A DNA stretch of 64,000 nucleotides from Gloeopeniophorella convolvens (GCA_022496205.1 WTXD01000021.1:124001-188000); one strand, 5' to 3'; counted from the first letter of the stretch, positions 43,683-55,434 are shown. The notes: generated from the sequence alone by a model not told the origin. Translations and numbers: made by a program.

Positions 43683-45407
43683 CTACCAACGCCTCCTAAA
43701 TTCCACCTCTGCGCTTTCCACCATCTCTTGTAGGGCAGCCAGAGTGTCCTGCTCGAAACTGTCGTAGTCCGTACTGCTTATGGAGAAACGCTCCAGCCGC
43801 CGACCGAGCGATGACCGCCGCGCCCGAAGAGCCGGAAGAGATGTGTCCTCCATGTATTCAAGCTCACGCCTTCCTGCACTCTGAGCCACCTGAGTTCGGG
43901 GAGTAACACAACAGGCCCAGCGGCCGGCCCAAGTGGTAAGAGCAGATTGCCCAACCCCCATTCGAAGCTCCAAGCATCGAGGTTGGTGGCCAGGATGTGT
44001 GGGAAGCGGAGCGCGTGCGAGCGCCAGACTTGATCGCTTCGACAATAGACGACACACAGAGTATGCACGAATGACGCAGGGAGAGCGTTGCAAGCTGCAT
44101 AATGGATCCGGGTTTCTTTATCTTCGTTCGACTGTCCACAGAAGATCAGATCTACGTCCTTCTCCTTCGAATCTCCCTCGCGAGAGAAAAGAGTTCTCAT
44201 CAGCGCATCGTCTGTGGTAGAGTGTACCACGATATGCATCTCGTAGCCACTGCTACAACCCAAGATCCCATTCGGCTCATCATCATTCAACATTTCGCGG
44301 AAACGCCCGAACGCCCGATTTATGATGAAGATTGCGCTTTCTTCGTTCATATTTTGGTATTGGCAAGTCAGCCGGATCCGGGTGCAAGTAGGGAACTGGA
44401 GATAGCGGAAAAGGTACAGACAATCGCGCTCTTCGAGGTGACAGTCAAGAAACCGGAGGTGAGGGAGTGCCGTAACCTCGATGCTCGGTCGTAGCGGGTG
44501 ATCGTCTTCCAGAAAACAGTAATCGAGCTTGAGGACTTCCAATGCCGGAGTGTTCTTCATGAAATTCCAGGAGATCGTCAGGGCATGCCGTTGGTCTCAA
44601 ACCTGCCCACCTTGAATGTACCACGTCAAGTTGCGTAAGGTGATAGAGAGGTCCGGTTCGCCCCCAGGCCAAAGGGACATTCAATAGCTTGATCCGCCGG
44701 GCCATTGGTGAATCCTGAATGAGTGTACAGATAGACCCAAATGGTGTTGCCTCGCTACATCTCGGGTGTTGTGCGCGAACTCCCAGATCAATAAGTTCCA
44801 GAATAGGAGCACTGATGTGGAAGCTATTGAGGAATCCCTTGAGCACGCAATAGCAGTGCGCTCTCAGTGACATTGCGGACGTCCGCGAGAAGTCGACAGC
44901 AATGGTTCCACCGTGTCGAGGAGAGCTCCACAGCGACTCGGCGAAGTGCCCGCAGAAGTGAACTTGAGGGGTAGATCGAGAGAGGAGGAACATCGTTTCG
45001 AAAGCCTTTGGACCGAAGTCGGCGAGCACGTCTTTCCACAACGAACCCGTTCCCAGCACGATGTTCCGCCACCAGTGACAGACTTGTGAGCACGTTGTCC
45101 GCGCTAGAGTGATCTTTGAGTATGGTAGGCATGACGGGTAGGTGGGGTAATCCCAACGACCGTCGGACTCCCCTAACCGCCGAAGAAGGTCATCCATGGT
45201 ACTGCGTTGACAGTGGTCGAAAATGAGGAGAAGGATCTCGTTGGGAAGTTTGGCGATCGGTGTTGCAGTGTTGCGGCGCACCTTGAGCGCGGGCAATACA
45301 ACGTTGGCGACAGCATTGACCTCATCTTCGAACATGTGAAGAATGGCTGCCGGTGGCAGCCCCGGTTGGTTCGAGAGGATCACATGGTCTAGGACACTGT
45401 TCCGCAA
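43683..45407 (-). pseudogene. F-box protein gene (copy B, frameshifted)
   Basis: The inverted-repeat partner of the F-box gene at 33569-35227. The N-terminal half is readable: NAVANVVLPALKVRRNTATP, IAKLPNEILLLIFDHCQRST, VCHWWRNIVLGTGSLWKDVL. At about 44566 one extra base relative to copy A (ctggaatttcatgaagaac against ctggggttcctgaaagac) shifts the frame after CPDDLLEF; the old frame resumes as TPALEVLKLDYCFLEDDHPL. A second disruption near 43868 deletes about 9-10 bases and shifts frame again before LEYMEDTSLPALRARR; the last part ends VESAEVEFRRRW. Two frameshifts make it a pseudogene, although a shortened N-terminal F-box protein could still be made. Confidence 0.8.
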
Positions 45408-45431
45408 TTGAACGCAGTCGTCCCAGTAAGA

Positions 45432-46064
45432 TCTGGCGCTTCACCCGAGTGAGCAGGGGCGTCGGGCTACGAGAGCAAAAGGGGAACCACACCTTTCGTA
45501 CGCTAGCATGATTCGTCTTGGTTGAACTACTAGATAAACCAGACTTCTGTGAGGGAAAGTAATTGACAAGATATAAGAGCGAGGGGGCGACTTCAATTGG
45601 CGGACTATGATGTGAGTATAGATAGTATATATTGGTTAGGGTGCGGGTTCGCGATAAATGAGTTGACAGGGGACACGCCGGTAGGCTGGGTCATCAGGGG
45701 CTTCGCGTCGGAGCTGTGTTTGGCAGCGGGGTTCAATGGTCTTTGGGATCTGAGATACTCGTGGCTGTCAGGCCATACTACTTATAAGGCATAGTTGTCC
45801 CACATCCCGTGCAGTGGGCTCCGTGCAACTCGTCCGCAACACGCCAGCCGCGTTCGAAACCGGGCCTCAAAAACGGGAGGCTGGCCTGACTCACTGTCCC
45901 ATGCCTGGCCATCCATGCATAAGCCTAGATGAGCCTTACCACTCGGACTACTGTATCAACGATGTCGATCTAGTCAGTATACTCACACTCAATCACATAG
46001 TAAGTAACCTTCAAAGCATAAATAACAGGCGAGTGTCGAGTTCTCCGCGCTGCATACATACTAC
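45432..46064. other. Intergenic, no gene recognised
   Basis: 633 bp between arm B and the stop of GH51 copy 1. It includes an AT-rich stretch (atagatagtatatattgg, about 45618). No coding frame is recognised. Confidence 0.45.
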
Positions 46065-49000
46065 TTATGCGATCGGGACAGTGAGGACGTTCACGCTGAA
46101 CCCAGGTGCGGTGTAGTTGAATTGCTGGCCAATCGTGATGTTGCTCGTCTTCGGGACGACGTTGTTCGGCACGTCGGGCGAGTTGGTTGAGTTCCGCGAG
46201 CCCGATAGCACCTGCGCAGTCCCGGGCGACTGGGCCTGCGATGGGAGAGAGAAGCTCATCGGGGCCGGCGTCTCGATTGTGTTAGCAATCTGCATTGTGA
46301 ACGTTGGTGAGCCCGCACTAGCATCGTGAGGGTGTGGTGACACCTTGATGATGAACGCAGCTGAGGAGTTGCGTCGCGTCACGGACCAGAAGAGCGAGCC
46401 GTTGCGAGTGGGGAGGGTGCTCGGGAGATACTCATTGCCGCGGTTGAGGCTGAATAACTGGCACGCGCTGTCGTAGCCAATGGAGAGTCCGTGGTGGACT
46501 GGACGTACCTGCTGCATGTAGTAACTAGTCGGTCGAATGACGCTATCTGCACTGTAAGAGGACGTTGTTAAGTGGGCACAGTACATTGTTTTCTCCGGAC
46601 GCACTCAAATACAAGTAAGTTTGGACTCTGGAGAAGGGTCAGCACATTGTTCCAGAACCGAAAAGAACACACGAACAGCTTGTGGCCCAGCTCGATGCTT
46701 CGAAAGGGGGTTCCAATTACACTCGCAGCATTGGGGTAGAGCGTGTGGCCTACCACCATGAGGGGTGCATAGCTTGCGGTGAACACAATGTCGCTGTTCC
46801 TCTCCAGGCCAGTCATGGAAGCGGCCTCGTTGGTGGAGGCTTCCATGTTCGGGAAGAAAAACTGGCCATTTGTGACATTCGAGGGATGGTGATAGATTGG
46901 TTGGCAGCGTATTCGCCCTAGGGCAGGTCAGCATGCACGGAACCTCCTCGGTTGGAGTCAGTAAGCACCTCAAAATACGTTGTTCCATTTCTCTGCAGTT
47001 GGGATGAGCAGGTCATAGCAACGTCGGTGACCGATAACTTGCCTTATATGAATCGTAGAGGAAGGAATTGTTGGCGAACCACCCTACGTGCGGCATACGA
47101 TGAGCAACCGTGTCGTCACCGCGACTGCATTGGGGTACATACTTGGCACGTCGTGAACGTGTGCATCGTAAGACGGGGGCGTTGGAGAAAGGACGGGATT
47201 CCAGGGTCGTGTTGTGGCTAGGAAACCTACAGCAGGCGAGTCAGTTCTGAGGAGTGAGCGTGTTGTGGACCTGCAAGAGATACTCACGTATATCTGGAAA
47301 TTGGGATGACAGGTTGCCGTAAAAGTCTCGCCAACGGTAGGCTTGGTAAGTCTCTGCGGCGAAGAAATCCTGGGAGCAAGGTCTCAATGGAGCCGTTCGA
47401 CGCTCAAGACTGGTAGGTTAGGGGCTTACCTCGTTGCCAATCTCTACATACTCCACAACAAATGGGTCTTGGCGGCCCAGGGAGGCGCGAAGTGCACCTG
47501 AGGAATACAATCAATAAACAAGGGCCAAAACACGGTTGTGACGTAAATCTACCCCCAGCAGTACTTGTGTTGCCGATCGCGAACTCGATCTGAAATGCAA
47601 AGAGGACATGAATATGTCAAATGACAGTAAAGCAAGGGCGGTCGAACCTGTTCTCTAGCTTGTTCGATGTATGGTGCGAGATCTGCTTCAGCAACACTCC
47701 CATTGAAGTCGAAACCTGCCCAAACTGCCATGATGTTGTGCATGCCCATGCTCTCAATCCAAGTCAGGTATTCGAGCATTCCTGGCCCACTGCGTGACAG
47801 GTCGTCAATAGGATGGTAGCGTCAGCGAAGCAGATAATGCCCACTCTGTATTTATGTAGCCCCAGTCACCAAGTCGGCCAGGACGGCCAGTAAGCGGGCC
47901 AATCGTGGCGTTCCATTGCCATCGTGAGGATAGCGTTACACCCTGTAAAAGTGACACGCTTGTCAATATTAAGGAGAAATTGAACTCCGAACTCGCCTCC
48001 TACACGCAGGGTCAGAGATGGATTCATCGCACACCAACAGCTTAACGTGACTTACGAGGTTGTTACCACCTGGCCAACGGAAAAATGAAGGAGTAGGGTC
48101 AAGCAAGGCCTGCGGAAGGGCCGTTTAACATATTTCTGCGGAGCACGCGGGCAGGCTCACCTCAGAAAGGTCTGCCCTCATTCCATTCTGCTGGCCCTTG
48201 AACGTAGGAGGGAATAGGCTGAATAAAGCGAAGTTGGTAGACTTCCCAGCAAGAGCTGCACCATCAACCGTCACTGTAAAGTTATTCGACGTATTGTTGG
48301 CAGGACGTGACGGCTTGAGCGTGAGCAAAACCTGCGTCCAATTTGAAGTGGTGGACAGCTGAGCGGTTTCAGTCGCGAAGATATCCCCCGATGCAGACAC
48401 GAGAGAGATGTTTGCAGCTGTGTCATTGCTGGGTGGAGAACCAGGGAAACGATAGAAGAACGAAGCATTGTAGGTCCAGGAGCTGTTCACGTTAATGCCT
48501 GGGGATTACAGCAGATCAGGAATCGCAGGTCTTCGGGAAGATAAGGACAAACCTCGGTAGCCCTCATTTCCTACACCTATCTGGCCAGATGCGTCCTGAG
48601 ACACGTTCACCTGCAGGGCATTCGGCAGAGCGCTGGAGAGTGGTTCCGGATCGGCGATGACAGCAATTTGGGAACCGTTGACGGGGTGCCACGCGTACGG
48701 GGCACCTGCGGTACCTGCAAGGAACGCGTGACATTGAATGTGTACTTCCCTATGATATGCCGGTACATACGAGGCGTCACTTTCTGGAATGCGCGATTCT
48801 GCAACACTGAATAGAGAAATCGTCGGCTACCGACACCGAGCGTATGAGGCGGTGCCCACATTCTGCGTATAAGCCTCCATCACCACTCTGTGCATCTTGT
48901 TAGGGTTGATTCGTTCTCGGACATTAACAAAACCGCACATGCTGAGCGGTCTCCGTTAGCTCGTGTTGAGTAGTTTGCGAACACGAGGACCCACGCTTAT

Positions 49001-49270
49001 GTCCTGGACAGTAGGTTGGGGGTATGGACCATCAGCAACTGCATCAGCCTTATAGGCTTGCCATATGATACGACTCGCCTCATACATCAAGCCCCCTAGT
49101 GTACCGGTCAGCATGGGATATCCTTGTGCAAAGGAGTGGACAGCCGTACAGAGGGTTGAAGGTATGTCGTGACTAGCCGCTCCATTGACCACTACTATCG
49201 TAGGCTGGGCTCCCGAGACAAGGAGCTGCAAAGTAGAGAAACCCAGTAATAGAAGGGTCAGTTGGGCCAT
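46065..49270 (-). CDS. GH51 alpha-L-arabinofuranosidase (copy 1), possibly frameshifted
   Basis: A secreted enzyme releasing arabinose side chains from arabinoxylan, arabinan and pectin. The signal peptide [20 protein letters not shown] is followed by [12 protein letters not shown] and a motif split over tiny exons: [30 protein letters not shown]. Then [20 protein letters not shown], the carbohydrate-binding-like region ([37 protein letters not shown]), and the TIM barrel: [52 protein letters not shown]. The acid/base Glu is in EYVEIGNE and the nucleophile in TYFEGEYAA. The C-terminal beta-sandwich ends [15 protein letters not shown]. Between EYAA and [13 protein letters not shown] (46864-46908) there are 41 nt where copy 2 has 39, so the reading frame breaks unless the sequence has an error. 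At least 14 exons. Confidence 0.85.
48771..49095 (-). other. Microexon cluster of GH51 copy 1 (17, 9, 28, 36 nt)
   Basis: Four consecutive exons lie at 49079-49095 (17 nt), 48995-49003 (9 nt, GACATAAGC), 48860-48887 (28 nt) and 48771-48806 (36 nt). The intron between the first two (49004-49078) begins GC (gag|gcgagt) and ends ccag. Joined in phase the four encode [20 protein letters not shown] and [10 protein letters not shown], the conserved GH51 N-terminal motif. The same sizes occur in copy 2. Confidence 0.8.
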
Positions 49271-50345
49271 GGTACATCAAGTTAAATGCGGTCCACGCGT
49301 GAGCCAAGCCGCGACCAGCTATATATCTCTTCAGAAACCGCCGTGGAGCTTTATAGGCGCGCATTTCCATAAGATGATAGCACAGACATGCTCGCATGAT
49401 ACGGCGGTGTGCGATGTTCCACCTTTTGTTATGCTTCGCCGGGGCGCCTGTAAAACCGGCCGCAGCACAGAATGATTGATGACATATGGTCTAGAATCGT
49501 TTAGGGATACGGTGCGGTGCAGAAGTTGGAGGGCCCCATGATTCCAAGAGTAATATCGTGGGTGACGGAAAGGGGGGGGGGGGGGGCATCGCAAGGGCAT
49601 CGCTGCAGGTGTGCTGGGGGCAGTGAACTTGCATGGGATCCTTCGTGATCTTCGGGTCGGGGTGTGTGTAATTACACGCTGGACTGGTTCACGCTCCCGA
49701 ACGGCAAGGACAAGGAATCAAGGGAGTACATAGAACTCGCCGCCGCCGCGTATCTCGGAGCCTCGGACGAGAGAGGTAGGGTAGGGGAGCTGCTGGGGCC
49801 GAGCAACGTTGGCCCGGAAAGGGCCACCGAGCGGTCGATGCGTATGTAAGCCCCAGTCCGCGACACCACGTAGGGCCCGAGTCCGCCGACGGCTACATTC
49901 TGGCATCACTCATGTCACTGCGGAAACAACTATCTCTCACTCAGGCCATACGACCATCTGCATCCGCATCATCAACATGTTGGCATGCGGTCTCGTTCTC
50001 GCAAACGCGGGCTGTGCACAAGGACACGCAGTCGGCACCGGCTGCCTTCGTTCCAGCCTTTCGATTGACCGTCCGATAGGGGGCTGCAGCGCTGCATCTT
50101 TATCGGGCTACGCTCCGCGCTGAACAAATGTCAAGGCCTTGCACCCCGGGCACAGTAGACTGCATAAATGTATCTCGTGAAATGCGTATGGCCATCGTTG
50201 TGCAGGGCCATCCTCCTCACCATCGCGCTCTCATTAAGCGGCCCACCAGCACGTTAGAGCACCCAGCCAACTGCCGCCATCTCCCGCCTGTCTCCGGATA
50301 TACCTGCTTTCTCTTCCCTGATAGCGGTGTCTGTTCCACGAGAAG
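49271..50345. other. Divergent intergenic region
   Basis: About 1.07 kb between GH51 copy 1 (minus) and the membrane protein gene (plus). A TATA-like tatatatctc lies about 50 bp upstream of the GH51 start. Short frames around 49664-50123 have no domains. Confidence 0.45.
49572..49586 (+). repeat. G15 homopolymer
   Basis: Fifteen consecutive G, about 300 bp upstream of the GH51 copy 1 start. Such tracts are prone to length variation and sequencing error. Confidence 0.9.
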
Positions 50346-51703
50346 ATGGCTCCCGCCCCGCTACTCTGGTCGATAGTTTGTGATGTTTGTGAGACATTCC
50401 TCTTCGGTGCGTACTGTTATAAGTGTATCGACATGATGCTCTGACGCTGAAAGAATTTTATATAGGAATATACACGGCTCTTTTCGTGTTCTCGACGGTT
50501 TTCCTGCTGTGAGTTTTCGTCGCCCTGCTCACAGCAAAAGAAGTTCGCCTCCTTACGCACCCCTCAAGCTCGAAAAGCCGGCGCACGTGGACGCGTAACC
50601 TGGTGCTCGCCGCGTCCGTTGCCATGTATACGGCCTCTGCGACACACTGGGCCATCAACATAGCGCTTCTTGCGAGGGCCGCGAGGAACAGCTCTGTTGT
50701 CGAGATTGTCATGACCCCGATTGAGGAGATTGCCAGCCATCACCTACCTACAATCAACGTACGTCCTTTCCAAGTGATCTCCCGCTTGTACAAATGCCGA
50801 CCAGAGTACAGTATGCCATAGGCGACGCCATTGTCGTTTGGCGAGCATGGGTCTTGTGGGGACGCCGGCGAGACCTGTTCATCCCTCCAATTCTGTTTCT
50901 CTTAGGTACCATTGGTGAGTGTCTTCTTACGAGATCCTCGCCTGGTTTCGTCCTGCTTACACGTACAACTACCAGCGACCTCTGTAACTAGCGCGGTGCT
51001 TACCTTCAAGGGCGCCGGCGGTGACATCAGTGCTCGGCTTGGGTACTCCGTCTGGGGTCTCAGCATCCTGACCAACCTCTGGGTAACCGCCTCGATCTGC
51101 ATCAAGGCATGGTGCGCTTCTCTCACTTGTATGAGGTGCTCCCTGCTCACCGATGTGCTGCACTTCTCAGGCAGCACAGACATTTCCTACGATCGCTCAT
51201 GGGAAAGAGCACCCCGAGGACTAGAGCAGAGAAAGCGCTCGCGTTTCTGATCGAATCAGGTGCTATTTATCTCTGCATCTGGGTACGTCGAACAGTCGTC
51301 ATGACTATCTCACACATTGACTGGCGCCCGGATGTGCACAGGTAGCATCCCTCGTTGTGCATACCACGTCTCCAGACGGGCCGCTCATGAGCCACGCCGT
51401 CATCGTCCAGCTTGTCGTAAGCCCTCTAGTCTTTGATTGTTCATACGGGAGGCTCATATATATTACCAGGGCATATACCCGACCGTCATCATTGTCGTGG
51501 TCACCATGCGACTCAGCACCGCCGATGTGCTGTTGCAGCCCGGCCACCCCAAGCAACTTGCGCCGCCCACACCTATCATGTTCGCGTCGCGGTCTCCGCA
51601 TCCAGCGTCTTTCGATGACAGCACCTGTAACACCTGTGAGATTGCATCGTCTCGTGGAAGCATATCATCGCAAACACATGGGCCAACGTTCACCGCCAAA
51701 TGA
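50346..51703 (+). CDS. Multi-pass membrane protein of basidiomycete type, in-frame TGA
   Basis: I recognise the type, a seven-helix basidiomycete membrane protein without known function, but not a named family. Exon 1 gives MAPAPLLWSIVCDVCETFLF; after an intron GIYTALFVFSTVFLL meets TGA at 50510-50512. Beyond it the expected frame continues VRLLTHPSSSKSRRTWTRNL, VLAASVAMYTASATHWAINI, ALLARAARN and HLPTIN. Later exons give YAIGDAIVVWRAWVLWGRRR, DLFIPPILFLLGTI, LGYSVWGLSILTNLWVTASI, ALAFLIESGAIYLCIWV and GIYPTVIIVVVTMRLSTADV, ending GPTFTAK. Helix order and the DAIVVWRAWVLW motif are typical of the group. No multiple-of-three intron removes the TGA, so the gene may be a recent pseudogene, or splicing differs from my reading. 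It lies in reverse orientation between the two GH51 genes. Confidence 0.65.
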
Positions 51704-52243
51704 AAAGTCGCCCAACTTCGCGTCCACGTGGCATCAATAGTCACTGCATAAGCCGTGCAGCTCGTGTAGAGTGCCAATGCGAGGGACGCCGGGGACGCCG
51801 GGGACGCGGATGGCCCGAGGCATGTGAATACAATAGCCTAAACTTTTGACCCAGGAGGGTGCCTTGCTTGCAAGGCAATCTGATCGTCCACCGTACTGTA
51901 TCAACGCACTATCGTACACAGACTCTTGAAATGCTGATCACCAAGGGGCTTGCGCTGCAGGGCCGCTGCTACGCGTTCTCGCGTTTCCTTTCGCCGCGCT
52001 GCTTGACAAACAGCTCATATCTAAGTCAACGTAACCAGTATAGGCGCCCTCGAAGTCTGAGGTGAATCTGAACCCGAAGTATCTGACGCTGTCGAATATT
52101 TCATGATGCATGATGCATCCTCGTTCAGCCTACAAGTTTACATCGCAATACAACCAAATTACCACTCTCGAATGAGCTTCATTCAAAATCATACACTTCC
52201 TCCCCAACCAAAATCTCGGATTTGCCCAGGCCGTGCCCAATGC
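51704..52243. other. Convergent intergenic region
   Basis: 540 bp between the 3' ends of the membrane protein gene and GH51 copy 2. A short tandem (gggacgccggggacgccggggacgc, about 51784-51808) is present. No gene is seen. Confidence 0.5.
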
Positions 52244-55200
52244 TCAAGCGATAGGGATGGTGAGCACGCTCACGCTGAATGGCACTGCGGTGAAAGCAAA
52301 TTGCTGGCTGGTCGTGATCGTGCTGGTCTGTGGAACGACGGCATTCGGGTTCTCTGGTGTGTTGCTCGCGTTCTGTGCACCGGACAAGACTTGCGCGGTA
52401 CCTGAAGACTCGACTGCAGAAGGCAGTGAGAAGCTTATTGGAGCGGGCGTTCCGATGGTGTTGGATATCTATGTCCCAATGAGAGATCTACAAGAAAAGA
52501 GCACTCATATATGCGAACCTTGATGATGAACGCGGGTGGCGAGTTGCGCCGGGTTACGGACCAAAAGAGCGTCCCTGTGGGGTTCGGAAGGGTGCTAGGA
52601 AGATACTCGTCTCCACGATTGAGACTGAATAGCTGATATATATGAGTAGCGGACACTGGAGATGAACAGTGTATTTAGCGTACCTTCTGGGTATAGTAAC
52701 TCGTTGACCTGATGACAGTCCCAGCGCTGAGAGAGTGCGTGGTGAGCTAGACTCGCGAGGAACAAAACGCTGGACGTACTCGAAAGCGACGAGGTTCGGC
52801 GTCTAAGAACTCGCCATCAGCGAATGTCGCGAAAGCAAGATCCAGAGACGTACCCATTGCGATGAATTAACATGCTGTGCCCGCTCATGTGAGTACTAAC
52901 GATGTTGGAAGGTTCAGCAGGATCGCTTACGCCTAACAGGGGAGCATAGCTCGCAGCGAAGACAATATCACTGTTCCTTTCCAGGCCTGTCATGAAGGCG
53001 GCCTCGCCAGTCGATCCTCCTATAGTTGGGAACAAGAAGCGATCTGAACCGAAGATATCGTTCGGATCGGTACTGATGGCCGCGTATTCTCCCTGAAAAT
53101 GGTCAACTTTCGCAGATCGATCAGCTGGGGAAAGCGTGAGCACCTCGAAGTATGTTGTGCCGTTCCTCTATTGTTATTTACTCAGCTTACGCTGATTCGC
53201 ATCGAAATGAACGCCAACCTCGAAAGAGTCATAATAGAACGAGTTTTGCGCAAACCAGTCTGTGAACTGTATGAATCTCATTGCATCCTGGATACCATCT
53301 GCACGGCGTACTCGGGGTGTTATAGACATGTACGTCGTAGGACTGGGGAGTCGGCGAGAGGATAGGGCTCCATGCGTCGGTGGTAGCAAGGAAACCTGTG
53401 ACCAGTTGGAAACCCCGTGAGATCGTGGTCAGCGAGTAAATATGAACTACATACGTATACCCGGGAACGCAGCTGAGAGGTTTCCGACGAAGTCGGGCCA
53501 GCGGTACGGATACGTGTCCGCGGCAAAGAAGTCCTGGAGAAAGGTCGGCCATCGGCGCTCTTTGGGGGGCAGAGTCTACGTGGTAGCGTACCTCGTTCCC
53601 GACTTCCACAAAGTTCACTACGAATGGCTTTTCGCGGCCCAGAGAAGCGCGCAGAGCGCCTTCAATACGGAATTGTGAAGTCAGTCACAATAATCGCAAG
53701 AGGCGCAGGATGCAATACCTCCTGTAGTGCTTGTGTTACCAACAGCGAACTCGATCTATCGAGGAAAAACCGGCTACAATGTCTGATTAGGTTTTGTCAA
53801 CAGAGGCGTACCTGCTGCCTTGCTTGCTCGATATACGGTGGTAGGCTTGACTCGGCAAGGCTCCCGGCGAAATCATATCCAGCCCAGATCGCCATGATAT
53901 TCTGCATCCCCATGCTCTCGATCCAGGTGAGATATTCAAGTAGTCCAAGTCCGCTTTGAAGCATAGCGTCAGGGAGTTTATGACAATAAACGGGCGAGAT
54001 CCGTACTCAGTATTCACGTAACTCCAATCACCTAACCTGCCAGGTCGGGCGGTTAGTGGCCCAACCGTGTTGTTCCACTGCCATCGGGTGGAAAGAGTCT
54101 GGCCCTGTAAGGTACACACGGTTTGGTGAGGTAGGCTGACAATCTAACTTGTGTTTATTCACCTCCTATAGCGAAGATGAGGAAGGGCTCCAATGTAGTA
54201 ATGACGCTCGGACACTCACAAGGTTGTTACCACCTGGGAAACGGAAGAAGGATGGGCCCAATTCTAGCAGCGCCTACTAATCATGTCAAGGATTTTCCCG
54301 GGGCTCAGGGCTGAATCAACCTCTGCAATGTCCGCTCGCATCCCATTCTTCTGGTCCTTGAACGTTGGAGGGAACAGACTAAACAAGGCGAAATTGATGG
54401 ACTTCCCGGCCAGTGCCGCGCTATTGACTGTCACTGTAAAATTGTTCGACGTATTGCCGGCTGAATGAGACGGCTTCAGAGCGAAGGAAGCTTCTGTCCA
54501 CGCTGCAGTGGGAGAGAGAGTCGCCGTCTTCGACGCAAACACCGTCCCCGAGGCCGACACAAGGGAGACGTCGACCGTCACTTTACTAGTAGGCAGTGCT
54601 GATGGGAAACGATAGAAAAAGGATGCTTGATATGTCCAAGAACTGTTAACATTGATACCTACGGGCGAGTTAGGCGATTTTAGTGTACGGGCGTGAAGCC
54701 ATACCCCAAAATCCCTCGTTACCGACACCGATTTGGCCAGACGAGCCGCTGGGGATGGAGAGCTGCAATGCGTTCGGCAGGGCACTGGAAAGTGGTTTCG
54801 TGTCCGCTATGACGGAGATATGGGCGCCATTGACCGGATGCCACGCATTCAGGGCGGCGGCAGTACCTGGAAGCATTGTCCCATCGAACTGAGGCTCAAG
54901 TCACAGAGTTCAGCGACCCTTACCAGGGGTTACTTGCTGGAACGCTCGATTCTGTAAAACTACATGGAATGTCTGAGTCCGTGCAAGTATGCAATGGTGC
55001 TCATAACCTACGTTCGCCATACAAACCACCATCGCCGCTCTGTTACTTTTGTCAATGACCTCCAGTCAGAAAAATCGGGTCGATAGCCTACGTGCTGCGC
55101 ATAAAGGCCGATCAGCAACTAACAATGTTTAGTGAAAAACACGCTTACACTGATGTCCTATGAGGCGGGCGGGAAGCAGACGGATTCAGGTGCCGAGCCG

Positions 55201-55434
55201 GACTTGCTGAAACACTGCAATACTTGCCTCATACATCAAACCCCCTGCATCTAAGGGTCAGAAGGGGTCAAGGTATGCGATCATGTCTAACGCCTCACAA
55301 AGGGTTGAAGGGATCGTATGACTGGCCGTCCCATTGACCACAACGTTCGTAGCCTGAGTATTCGCGCTTATGCCTGTGATGCTGAGCAAGATCAGCGGCA
55401 ATGGGATGAAGGCCCTCGATAATGCAGATGGCAT
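52244..55434 (-). CDS. GH51 alpha-L-arabinofuranosidase (copy 2)
   Basis: The paralogue of GH51 copy 1, same orientation and same exon design. The start at 55434 gives the signal peptide MPSALSRAFIPLPLILLSIT, then NGTASHTIPSTL and the microexon-coded WGLMYEDISSGDGGLYGEL. Further blocks are [103 protein letters not shown] and [20 protein letters not shown]. The catalytic acid/base Glu is in NFVEVGNE and the nucleophile in TYFE, with the following GEYAAISTDPNDIFGSDRFL intact, unlike copy 1. [20 protein letters not shown] and [16 protein letters not shown] follow, and the C-terminal beta-sandwich ends VSVLTIPIA with TGA at 52244. Each junction I checked joins in phase, so this copy looks functional. 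Confidence 0.9.
54924..55244 (-). other. Microexon cluster of GH51 copy 2 (17, 9, 28, 36 nt)
   Basis: Exons at 55228-55244 (17 nt), 55149-55157 (9 nt, GACATCAGT), 55012-55039 (28 nt) and 54924-54959 (36 nt) have the same sizes and phases as in copy 1. The intron 55158-55227 starts with the textbook GC donor gag|gcaagt. Joined, they encode WGLMYEDISSGDGGLYGELL and QNRAFQQVTP. Confidence 0.82.

Larger units (their letters stand above)
41278..45431 (-). repeat. Inverted duplication, arm B
   Basis: The mirror copy of 33473-36847. In window order it carries the OXLD1-like gene (+), U6 (-) and the F-box pseudogene (-). Compared with arm A it has about 0.8 kb extra between U6 and the F-box relic (42656-43560). 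Nucleotide divergence is evident outside U6, so the duplication is not recent. Confidence 0.9.

Noticed and set aside
46065..55434. Reading the two glycosidases as GH79 glucuronidases
   Set aside because: The [23 protein letters not shown] and VGNE/TYFEGEYA motifs and the LPSTLP C-terminal domain are GH51.
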